A stretch of DNA of 40,292 nucleotides, taken from assembly GCA_947566645.1 (NCBI GenBank), contig CANOKL010000040.1, forward strand, positions 1 to 40,292, given 5' to 3'. A program made the translations under genes and the position numbers. Numbering within the stretch: the stretch's first letter is position 1; every line of letters begins with the position of its first letter. Below are positions 30,893-38,527 of the stretch, piece by piece. The notes under the pieces are model-generated. The model worked only from the letters and a program-made list of their open reading frames with translations. It searched no databases and was not told the origin of the DNA. The DNA is from an uncultured Lachnospiraceae bacterium (GTDB lineage Bacteria; Bacillota; Clostridia; Lachnospirales; Lachnospiraceae).

Positions 30893-31282
30893 ATGAGTGA
30901 TTTTAATAGTGTATTGACATTGCAAAAAATGGTATTTGATAGAATTGAATTTGACAGGAAGGGATTTAAGAATAACGAAGAATTGAATTTTAAATTGCAA
31001 GTACAAATAGGCGCAGATAAAGATGAAACCTATAAAGTAACACTTGTTTTGAATGGAACAAAACAAGACGAATATAATATAGTCATTAGTTTGTCTGGTT
31101 TTTTTAAGATTGAGACACAAGAAGAGTTGGATAATAAGGCAGTTCAAAATTTAATAAATAAAAATGCTGTGGCAATTTTGATGCCATATCTCAGAAGTGA
31201 ACTCACTTTGTTGACGGCACAGCCAGATACAGATAGTGTAGTGCTGCCGCCTTTTAATATCAATAAGATGTTTAAAAATTAG
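30893..31282 (+). CDS. SecB-like chaperone
   Basis: A 129-aa protein of the SecB-like family. Typical features are TLQKMVFDRIEFDRKGFKNN, the beta-sheet LNFKLQVQIGADKDETYKVT, and the conserved C-terminal block ILMPYLRSELTLLTAQP followed by LPPFNINKMF. ATG 30893 has GAGGAG 6 nt upstream; the frame opens further up but without a ribosome site. Firmicutes lack the general SecB export chaperone. Solitary SecB-like genes are mostly found with toxin-antitoxin or defence genes (as with mycobacterial Rv1957). Here it closes a three-gene operon with two unknown proteins. Family assignment is by pattern recognition and is fairly secure. Confidence 0.82.
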   Translation: MSDFNSVLTLQKMVFDRIEFDRKGFKNNEELNFKLQVQIGADKDETYKVTLVLNGTKQDEYNIVISLSGFFKIETQEELDNKAVQNLINKNAVAILMPYLRSELTLLTAQPDTDSVVLPPFNINKMFKN

Positions 31283-31298
31283 GAATTGAATTTGAAGA

Positions 31299-31339
31299 AA
31301 ATGACACATGAACTGACAATTGTAAATCATGTGTCATTT
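31299..31339 (+). terminator. Hairpin closing the SecB-like operon
   Basis: AAATGACACATGA pairs perfectly with TCATGTGTCATTT (13 bp) around a 15-base loop, 16 bases after the SecB-like stop. The following run is short (TTTGTATT), so termination is probable rather than certain. Confidence 0.7.
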
Positions 31340-31409
31340 GTATTAAAAAAGGAAAATGATTTAACTGCTAAAGTAGAGGCAAGTAGCGTATGAAGGAGGA
31401 AATTTACAG

Positions 31410-32378
31410 ATGACAAATAATACATCTGAATTCCGTTCTTTTGGCACACCTGCTGCGGTAGTCAGCCAGGTGCAGGAGGCGGTCGTTGGGAAAGCGGATA
31501 TTATAGAGCAGATTATGATGGCAATTCTGGCGAAGGGACATATTCTCATTGAGGATATTCCCGGGACTGGAAAGACAACAATGGCCCTTGCATTTTCCAG
31601 GGCAATGGGTCTTAAGGCAAACAGGGTACAGTTTACCCCTGACGTGCTTCCGGCAGATCTTACCGGATTTACTATTTATCAGAAGGAGACCAGGAAATTC
31701 GTATATCAGCCGGGTTCCGTGATGTGCAACCTCCTGCTGGCAGACGAGATTAACCGGACCTCGCCGAAGACTCAGTCTGCCCTTCTGGAGGTTATGGAGG
31801 AGCGGAATGTAACAATAGACGGAGTAACCCACAGTGTCGGGAATCCGTTTATCGTCATTGCGACGGAAAATCCCACCGGCTCTGCGGGGACACAGCTTTT
31901 ACCGGAATCCCAGCTTGACCGTTTCATGATCTGCGTGAAGATGGGATACCCGACCATCAAGGAGGAAGTGGAAATACTTAAGCATAACCAGTTCGGAAGG
32001 GCGGACAACCTTGTACAGCGCGTATTTTCAGCGGAGGAGCTTCTGGCTGCGCAGGATGAGGTCAGCAGTATCTATGTCCATGATGTTATTTATACGTATA
32101 TTGCCCGGCTTGCAAAAGCAACCAGGGGCCAGGAGATGATCGCTATGGGATTAAGTCCCCGGGGAACGATTGCCCTGACCGCAATGTCAAAGGCATCTGC
32201 TTACTTAAACGGCAGGGAATATGTGATTCCAGAGGATGTGACATCTGTATTTCCCGCAGTTGCCGCCCACCGGCTCCAGTTAAGTACAAAGGCAAAGGTG
32301 GGACACATCCAGGTGGATGACCTGATTCACCGGATACTGGAGGACACAGCGGCGCCCACGATCAATAAAAGGGCATAA
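31410..32378 (+). CDS. MoxR-family AAA+ ATPase
   Basis: A 322-aa ATPase with Walker A EDIPGTGKTTM (about residues 45-56), Walker B LLLADEINRTSPKTQSALLE (about 108-128), sensor-1 IATENP and arginine-finger region ESQLDRFM. It is of the MRP subfamily of MoxR proteins, thought to act as chaperones for assembling or activating partners. It is followed at 35 nt by a DUF58 protein and then a transglutaminase-domain membrane protein, the standard MoxR-DUF58-TgpA gene set. GGAGG precedes ATG 31410. Confidence 0.92.
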   Translation: MTNNTSEFRSFGTPAAVVSQVQEAVVGKADIIEQIMMAILAKGHILIEDIPGTGKTTMALAFSRAMGLKANRVQFTPDVLPADLTGFTIYQKETRKFVYQPGSVMCNLLLADEINRTSPKTQSALLEVMEERNVTIDGVTHSVGNPFIVIATENPTGSAGTQLLPESQLDRFMICVKMGYPTIKEEVEILKHNQFGRADNLVQRVFSAEELLAAQDEVSSIYVHDVIYTYIARLAKATRGQEMIAMGLSPRGTIALTAMSKASAYLNGREYVIPEDVTSVFPAVAAHRLQLSTKAKVGHIQVDDLIHRILEDTAAPTINKRA

Positions 32379-32413
32379 GACAGGAAAAAGTCTTTAAGGA
32401 AGGAGCCGGTAAC

Positions 32414-33469
32414 ATGGCGGGACGGGTCTTGGGATATGTGCTGGCTGTAGTACTCGGCATTTATCTGTTTTTTATGTATGACGGACAGATTTTTACAGGC
32501 ATCTTAATTATGGAGATGCTTTATCCGGTCTGCTCCTTCATATTTCTTCATAATATCAGCAAAAAAGTAACCGTACAGTTTGGCAGATTTCCCTCTATGG
32601 GAGAGAAAAAGAAGCAGTTCCGGGGTGAAATAGTCCTAAAGAACAGCTCCATTCTCCAGAGTGTAAGGTTCTGCGTCCGTCTGCGGGTGAGGCACCATTT
32701 TTCCAAAGCCGGACTTTGGCAGAAGATCCCCGGAACCCTTGCACCTTCGGACAGGCTGATACAGACAGTCACACTGGAGTCCCAGTATGCAGGCATGCTG
32801 GAATGTGAGCTGGAATCCCTGGTCTTATATGACCTTTTGGGAATTTTCCGGCGGAAAATCCCGCTTCATGACAAACGGTCTGTGGGGATTATGCCGCCAT
32901 TTGAGCTGGTTCCCATGGAGATCACAAGGAGAACACGGGAATTTCTTGCGGATGCAGATGAATATTCCACACAAAAACATGGGGATGATCCGGACGAGAT
33001 CTATCAGGTCCGGGAATACCGTCCGCCGGATCCCGTCCATTCCATTCACTGGAAGCTGAGTGCCAAAGAGGATGAGCTGATGGTAAAGGAGCATGGGTTT
33101 CCATTAGGATGCGTGGTGCTCCTGTGGATCCATATGCCGGATGCGGAGACGGACAGCGCCAGATTTGACCGGCTTTTAGAAAAGGCTGCGTCAATCTCGG
33201 TTACGCTCCTGGAAGAGAATTGTATCCATATGGCAGCCTGGTTTGAGGAAAAGAGCGGGCAGGTCGTAAAATGGAAGGCAGACAGCGCCGAGGCGGTCTA
33301 TGAATGGATCTGGCGTCTGTTGTCCAGTGAGCCGCTATCGGAATCCGCTCCCTGGAAGGTCTGCTATGAGGAGGCCTTCCGGGGAGATCATTTCAGCAGC
33401 ATCGTTGTTCTGAATGGAAATGGTACGATCACGGTAAATGGAGAGACGCAGGAGTTCCTGCAGCTTTGA
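32414..33469 (+). CDS. DUF58 family protein
   Basis: A 351-aa protein with two N-terminal membrane helices (about 4-20 and 25-45), a beta-rich middle, and the DUF58 signature VREYRPPDPVHSIHWKLSAK followed by ELMVKEHG (about residues 199-225). Such proteins usually have a von Willebrand A-like fold and are the presumed partner of MoxR ATPases. Their cellular role, probably linked to the cell envelope, is not settled. It is the middle gene of a three-gene operon. Confidence 0.88.
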   Translation: MAGRVLGYVLAVVLGIYLFFMYDGQIFTGILIMEMLYPVCSFIFLHNISKKVTVQFGRFPSMGEKKKQFRGEIVLKNSSILQSVRFCVRLRVRHHFSKAGLWQKIPGTLAPSDRLIQTVTLESQYAGMLECELESLVLYDLLGIFRRKIPLHDKRSVGIMPPFELVPMEITRRTREFLADADEYSTQKHGDDPDEIYQVREYRPPDPVHSIHWKLSAKEDELMVKEHGFPLGCVVLLWIHMPDAETDSARFDRLLEKAASISVTLLEENCIHMAAWFEEKSGQVVKWKADSAEAVYEWIWRLLSSEPLSESAPWKVCYEEAFRGDHFSSIVVLNGNGTITVNGETQEFLQL

Positions 33470-33624
33470 CCGATAAAGAACGGGCAAGAATCACTTACGT
33501 CACGAAATATACTGCGCGTCAGATAAATCTGACGCACAGCATACATGATGCGCACAGCCGCATAAGGAAGTAAATGTGCAGACACAGGATCACGAAAGAC
33601 ATGGCGGACAGTTACAGGGAGTAG
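33470..33624. other. Spacer with hairpin and repeat in the MoxR operon
   Basis: A perfect GCGTCAGA-TAAA-TCTGACGC hairpin lies at about 33515-33534. It is followed by the 29-bp segment (33544-33572) that recurs in inverse orientation at 10136-10164. There is no T-run, so the transcript probably continues into the transglutaminase gene. Confidence 0.5.
33544..33572. repeat. 29-bp dispersed repeat, copy 2
   Basis: Identical at 28 of 29 positions to the reverse complement of 10136-10164 (shared core GCACAGCCGCATAAGGAAG). Both copies lie in spacers within operons, beside hairpins. Confidence 0.75.
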
Positions 33625-35814
33625 ATGATTGTGAGACAACGAAAAAAGAGCAGGGACGGCATTTACCTGTACCAGCCGTCCAGGAAAGAATCCCATACAT
33701 CCTATAGAAAAAGGCACGTATTTCTGCTGGCAGCAGTCCGGCTGGCGGCAGTGTGGTCTGCTGCGGCTGCATGGTGGAAGAGCCTGACCAGTGTATTTCC
33801 CATGGAAGTGGACTCTGTATATTTATACACAAGTCTGTTTCTCCTGACAGCGGTTCTGACGCTGCTTTGGAATATTCCGGTAAGGATGATTGGAAAGATC
33901 ATGATATTTGTTCTGCTGTGCGGCGGCGCCGCATTCTGGATCCGTCTGCATATGGACGTGGCAGCCAGCGTGATTAATTCTGCGGCAAATGCGTATTTGT
34001 CTGTCTGTAAGCCGGATGCGGCTCTCTATCCTGTCCAGGCGGTAACGGCATCCAGGTTGGCTGTGATGACAGGGCTGTTTATGGTGCCCCTGCTTCTGAT
34101 CTGGTCTGTTTCCCTTAGCATAAGGAGGGGAAAGGTTCTCTCAGTGCTGCTTCTCCTGGCCCCTGCGGTGCTTTCGCTGGTTGCAGCGAAGGTTCCATCA
34201 GAGCTGTCCTGTTGGCTTCTGATTCTGTCCGGCGGATTTTTCAGCTCCGTGTATAGCTGTAAGAACGGACAGGCTGCATTTGTAAATGGAATGGGGGCAG
34301 CCTGTATTCTGGGGCTGATTACCGGATTCGCCACACTGGCCAGCCGTCCTTTTGAGCAGTATAAAGAACCCCCGGACGGATTCTACGCGGAGACGCGGGT
34401 GTATATCCGGACAAAATGGATTGAGCCTGTAGGAGATTATATACAGGAAGTGCAGGAAATGGAAAGGGCCAGGAAGGAAGCAGCCAGAAGAGAACATGAG
34501 GAAGAGCAGTCTCCTGGTGAAACGGACAGTCTGGACGAATCAAAGGCCCCGGATGCAGCAGATCGTCCGGATGAAACACAGACTTCGGAGGAGCCACCGG
34601 ACACTGCACAGACCCCGGAGCCGGAGGTAAATACGGTTGCAGGCGGACTGGAGCATCCTCTGTTTCAGGATGAGGGCGGGCAGCCGGATGACAATGGCGG
34701 TGCAGACAGCGGGGGAGGCAGCGCAGCCGGATTTCCTGATCTGAACTCTCTGTCTCATTTCCAGCCGGATGTGGGAGTGCGGATGACGGTTTCCCTTGAT
34801 AAGAAGCCGGAGGAGACATTCTATTATCCTGAAGCATATGGCGGAATCTATGAAGACAGCCATTGGAGCGGCGCGGCCTCTGATGATACGGTTTCCGAAG
34901 AGCATATGCAGTATCCGGATACGATTCCCCGGCTTAAGGAGCTTTGCGACGGGCATGTATCCAATTCCCTTGATGAAGTTACGGATTTTATCCGGCAGGA
35001 GCTGGAGGAAAACACGGTCTATGATTATGAGCCGGGAGCTACCCCTGAGGGGAAGGATTTTGCAGAGTATTTTTTATTTGAGAACCAGAAGGGATTTTGT
35101 GTACATTTTGCCACAACAGCTGCTTTAATGTACCGTATCTGCGGCTTCCCTTCCAGGTATGTCCAGGGCTATGCGGTTCCGGCAGCGGCATTTCACAGGC
35201 AGGAGGACGGAAGCTACCTGGCAGAGGTGACCGGTGAGATGGGTCATGCCTGGTGCGAGGTCTACAGCGGTTCCCGGTGGATCTTAAAGGAACATACCCT
35301 GCCTTACCGGGGAGTCCGCCCTGAGCCCGGCAGGCCTGCGGCGGCAAGCGGAGAGCATACCTGGGTGCCGAATGCTGCCGGGTGGATGCTGCGGATCCTG
35401 AAGATTGCTGCAGTGATCCTTGCCGGCCTTTTTCTCGTGGTCATTCTTCTCGTTTTGCAGGCAGCTGTCCGCAGACAGCACAAGTACCGGCGCTTTCAGA
35501 GAAGACAGGGAGGCGCCGGGATTCAGAGCATTTACCGTGCCATTTATGATGCGGCTGTCTTCCATGGCATGGAGAAGACAGATTTTCTGAATCAGAAGGG
35601 TTTTGAAGCCTTACAGAAATACCGGCCGGAAATGGACGCGGCTTTGATGGAGTGGCTATATAAAGCTGTGCTGGAAACAATGTTTTATGAGCGTGAGCTT
35701 ACAAGGGAGGAACTTCGGCAGGCACAGAGTCTGTACCGGCAGTTTTCAAAGATGATAAAGACGGAACTGAATCCCTGCCGGAGATTTATTTACCGGTATA
35801 TCCGGGTTCTGTAA
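33625..35814 (+). CDS. Transglutaminase-domain membrane protein (TgpA-like)
   Basis: A 729-aa protein. The N-terminal block of about six to seven helices (residues 30-245) is followed by a long acidic, Pro/Glu-rich linker (about 280-380), a transglutaminase-like core, one more helix (about 588-612) and a cytoplasmic tail. The core has Cys492 in QKGFCVHFATTAALMYR and His541 in MGHAWCEVYS. The third triad residue, usually Asp in a WVPVDPT-type motif, is replaced here by WILKEHTLP, so Glu may stand in or catalysis may be lost. ATG 33625 is only 3 nt from GGGAG; GTG 33631 is an alternative start. It completes the MoxR-DUF58-TgpA set. Confidence 0.85.
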   Translation: MIVRQRKKSRDGIYLYQPSRKESHTSYRKRHVFLLAAVRLAAVWSAAAAWWKSLTSVFPMEVDSVYLYTSLFLLTAVLTLLWNIPVRMIGKIMIFVLLCGGAAFWIRLHMDVAASVINSAANAYLSVCKPDAALYPVQAVTASRLAVMTGLFMVPLLLIWSVSLSIRRGKVLSVLLLLAPAVLSLVAAKVPSELSCWLLILSGGFFSSVYSCKNGQAAFVNGMGAACILGLITGFATLASRPFEQYKEPPDGFYAETRVYIRTKWIEPVGDYIQEVQEMERARKEAARREHEEEQSPGETDSLDESKAPDAADRPDETQTSEEPPDTAQTPEPEVNTVAGGLEHPLFQDEGGQPDDNGGADSGGGSAAGFPDLNSLSHFQPDVGVRMTVSLDKKPEETFYYPEAYGGIYEDSHWSGAASDDTVSEEHMQYPDTIPRLKELCDGHVSNSLDEVTDFIRQELEENTVYDYEPGATPEGKDFAEYFLFENQKGFCVHFATTAALMYRICGFPSRYVQGYAVPAAAFHRQEDGSYLAEVTGEMGHAWCEVYSGSRWILKEHTLPYRGVRPEPGRPAAASGEHTWVPNAAGWMLRILKIAAVILAGLFLVVILLVLQAAVRRQHKYRRFQRRQGGAGIQSIYRAIYDAAVFHGMEKTDFLNQKGFEALQKYRPEMDAALMEWLYKAVLETMFYERELTREELRQAQSLYRQFSKMIKTELNPCRRFIYRYIRVL

Positions 35815-35948
35815 AAGCTATGGAGACTGCGCAATCGTGATTGCAGTTATGAATCCAAATATGCTATACTGATTAAAAGAGACAGGAACTGTAAAGATGC
35901 AAAACAGTTACCGGTACAATAAAAAGAAGCAGAAAGGGGAATGATATT

Positions 35949-37169
35949 TTGAAAGCATATGAAAGATTGCTGAATTATGTAGTGGTGCGCACACCAAGTG
36001 ATGAGGACAGTAAGACTGTGCCGTCCTCTGCATGCCAGTTTGACCTGGCGAAGATTCTGGAAAAAGAGATGAAGGAGCTGGGGCTTACGGATGTACACCT
36101 TGACGGGCAGTGTTACCTGTACGGGAAGCTTCCGGCAACTCCCGGATACGAGGGGAAGGACAGTATCGGATTTATTGCCCATATGGATACGGTAGCTGAT
36201 TTCTGTGACGGCGACATCCATCCGGTTATCACAGAGAACTATGACGGAGAGGATCTTGAGCTTGGGGACAGTGGCCGGGTTCTCAGTACAAAGGATTTCC
36301 CACACCTTAAGAGCCTGAAAGGACGTACCCTTATTACATCGGACGGGACAACCGTGCTTGGTGCAGATGATAAGGCAGGCATCGCCGAGATTCTCACCCT
36401 GATTGAACGACTTCAGGACGAGAAGATACCACACGGGCCGCTCAGCGTCGCATTTACACCGGACGAGGAGATCGGGACAGGTGCGGCTCATTTTAACGTA
36501 GAGGAGTTTGGAGCGAAATATGCCTATACACTGGACGGAGACACAGAAGGCGAGATCCAGTACGAGAACTTCAATGCCTGCAAAGCGGTCTTTGACGTGA
36601 AGGGCTTTAATGTACATCCCGGCTCATCCAAAGATACCATGATCAATGCATCTCTCGTGGCAATGGAGATCAATCAGATGCTTCCCGGTATGGAGACACC
36701 GAGAGGAACCGAAGAATATGAAGGCTTCTACCACCTTATGGGTATGTCAGGTGACGTGGCGGCAGCACAGCTTAATTACATTGTCCGTGATCACAGCACA
36801 GAATTCTTCGAGGCGCGCAAGAACACACTGCGCCTGATCGAAAAGAACCTGAACGAGAAGTGGGGCGCGGACACCGTTAAACTGACCATCACCGAGCAGT
36901 ATAAGAACATGGCAGGGATTATCGACGGCTGCATGCATCTGATTGATAATGCAAAAAAGGCATGTGAGCTGGCAGATGTCACCCCGCTCATTCTCCCGAT
37001 CCGCGGCGGTACGGACGGATGCCAGTTAAGCTTTAAGGGACTGCCCTGCCCGAACCTGGGAACAGGCGGACATGCTTATCATGGGCCTTATGAGCATATA
37101 ACCGTAGAAGGAATGGATAAAAGCGTGGATGTGATCTTAGAGCTTGTGAAGCTATATGCGGATAACTAA
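35949..37169 (+). CDS. pepT: Peptidase T (tripeptide aminopeptidase)
   Basis: A 406-aa cytoplasmic di-zinc aminopeptidase of family M20B that removes the N-terminal residue of tripeptides. Metal and catalytic residues are visible and fall at the numbers I recall for enterobacterial PepT: His78 and Asp80 (HMD), Asp140 (GADDKAG), Glu173-Glu174 (DEEIG), Asp196 (TLDGDTEG), and the C-terminal His in GTGGHAYHGPYEH. The start is TTG 35949 after AAGGGGA; the nearby ATG at 35941 is out of frame. It is a single-gene unit. Confidence 0.94.
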   Translation: MKAYERLLNYVVVRTPSDEDSKTVPSSACQFDLAKILEKEMKELGLTDVHLDGQCYLYGKLPATPGYEGKDSIGFIAHMDTVADFCDGDIHPVITENYDGEDLELGDSGRVLSTKDFPHLKSLKGRTLITSDGTTVLGADDKAGIAEILTLIERLQDEKIPHGPLSVAFTPDEEIGTGAAHFNVEEFGAKYAYTLDGDTEGEIQYENFNACKAVFDVKGFNVHPGSSKDTMINASLVAMEINQMLPGMETPRGTEEYEGFYHLMGMSGDVAAAQLNYIVRDHSTEFFEARKNTLRLIEKNLNEKWGADTVKLTITEQYKNMAGIIDGCMHLIDNAKKACELADVTPLILPIRGGTDGCQLSFKGLPCPNLGTGGHAYHGPYEHITVEGMDKSVDVILELVKLYADN

Positions 37170-37170
37170 T

Positions 37171-37214
37171 CAATTTGGGACGGGGCATTTTTAAAAATGC
37201 CCCGTCCCAGATTG
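37171..37214. repeat. Palindrome copy 2, downstream of pepT
   Basis: A perfect 34-bp palindrome (37176-37209) with the same 32-bp core as the element at the end of agrB, extended outward by CAAT/ATTG after one mismatch. It begins one base past the pepT stop codon. Confidence 0.85.
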
Positions 37215-37237
37215 GTGGAGAATGAGGAGAAAATGAT

Positions 37238-38398
37238 ATGAAGGTTGTAATCGCAATGGATTCTTTTAAGGGGAGCATGACTTCTATGGAGGCGGGGAAT
37301 GCTGTACAAGCAGGGATTGAAAGGGCATGTCCTGTGGATATTGTTGTAAAGCCTCTGGCTGACGGCGGGGAAGGGACGGTCGAGGCATTGGTGGAAGGTC
37401 TGGGCGGAGAGTATGTATCCATGGAGGTGACAGGTCCGCTGGGTGCAAAAACCAGTGCAAAGTATGGGATTCTTGGAGATAAACGGACAGCGGTGCTGGA
37501 GATGGCAGAGGCATCTGGGATCATCTTGTTAAAAAGAGAAGAACTGGATCCGTCCAGGGCGACTACATACGGTGTGGGCGAGATGATCCTGGATGCAGTC
37601 AGGCGGGGATGCCGTGAATTTATCATCGGTATTGGCGGAAGCGCTACATGTGAAGGCGGAGCAGGTATGCTTCAGGCACTTGGCTACGAGATCACGGATG
37701 CAGGAGGCAGACCTATCAGGCCAGGGATTCGGGATCTGGACAGGATCGCGTCCATCACTGCAGGACATGTTCCTGAAGAATTAAAGGAATGTCATTTCAG
37801 CATAGCCTGCGACGTGAAGAACCCGCTTTGTGGTGAGAATGGGGCAGTGTATGTGTTTGGGCCGCAAAAGGGGGTTGAGGAAGAGGAAAAGAAGTATTTT
37901 GATGCTAAATTGAAGCACTTTGCAGATAAGACGCAGGAATTTACCGGCAGAGACTACAGAACGGCAGAGGGTGCAGGCGCGGCAGGAGGACTTGGTTTTG
38001 CGTTCCTCAGCTGCCTTCCCAATGTGGAATTAAAATCCGGAATTGACATTGTCCTGGATGCGATCCGGCTGGAAGAGGAAGTGAAAGACGCAGATATTGT
38101 TGTCACCGGGGAAGGCCGTCTGGATGTTCAGACTGCCATGGGCAAGGCTCCGGCAGGGGTGGCCCGGCTTGCAAAAAAGTACGGTGCGAAGGTGCTTGCT
38201 TTTGCCGGTGGCGTTACGGATGATGCAGGTGAATGCAATGCGGCGGGGATTGACGCGTTTTTCCCCATTGTCCGGGGAGTGACTACACTGGATGAGGCCA
38301 TGGATCCTGGGAATGCAAAAGAGAATATGATTCTGGCTGTGGAGCAGGTATTCCGGGTAATCAATCTGTATGCAGGAAGTTACTCCCAGAGCCTGTAG
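37238..38398 (+). CDS. Glycerate kinase
   Basis: A 386-aa type II glycerate kinase (GlxK/GarK family), which phosphorylates glycerate with ATP. Family blocks are MKVVIAMDSFKGSMTS at the N-terminus, ADGGEGTVEALV, GIGGSATCEGGAGMLQALG (substrate loop) and VTGEGRLDVQTAMGKAP. Length is normal. GAGGAG lies before ATG 37238, and the gene starts 24 nt after the palindrome. It may feed glycerate into glycolysis at 2- or 3-phosphoglycerate. It is transcribed alone and closed by the inverted repeat at 38419-38468. Confidence 0.94.
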   Translation: MKVVIAMDSFKGSMTSMEAGNAVQAGIERACPVDIVVKPLADGGEGTVEALVEGLGGEYVSMEVTGPLGAKTSAKYGILGDKRTAVLEMAEASGIILLKREELDPSRATTYGVGEMILDAVRRGCREFIIGIGGSATCEGGAGMLQALGYEITDAGGRPIRPGIRDLDRIASITAGHVPEELKECHFSIACDVKNPLCGENGAVYVFGPQKGVEEEEKKYFDAKLKHFADKTQEFTGRDYRTAEGAGAAGGLGFAFLSCLPNVELKSGIDIVLDAIRLEEEVKDADIVVTGEGRLDVQTAMGKAPAGVARLAKKYGAKVLAFAGGVTDDAGECNAAGIDAFFPIVRGVTTLDEAMDPGNAKENMILAVEQVFRVINLYAGSYSQSL

Positions 38399-38418
38399 AA
38401 GGCATCTTGTTCAAACTT

Positions 38419-38468
38419 TTGTACAGCATTACATAGAAATTACCTGTTCATTCTGCAATGCTGTACAA
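38419..38468. terminator. Inverted repeat after the glycerate kinase gene
   Basis: TTGTACAGCATT pairs perfectly with AATGCTGTACAA (12 bp) across a 26-base loop. It lies between the convergent glycerate kinase and AAA-ATPase genes, so it could serve both. T-runs are lacking. Confidence 0.5.
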
Positions 38469-38527
38469 GGATGTTTCAGAAACAGATTGTCATTATCCGG
38501 CAGGTCTGCACATTTACTGCTCTGAAT

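Noticed and set aside
30893..31282. Housekeeping SecB of the Sec export pathway
   Set aside because: The setting is a Firmicute with the gene in an accessory operon of unknown proteins; the solitary SecB-like class fits better.
35847..36617. 256-codon minus-strand frame opposite pepT
   Set aside because: It lies antisense to pepT, whose metal ligands are all in place; the product has no protein-like motif.
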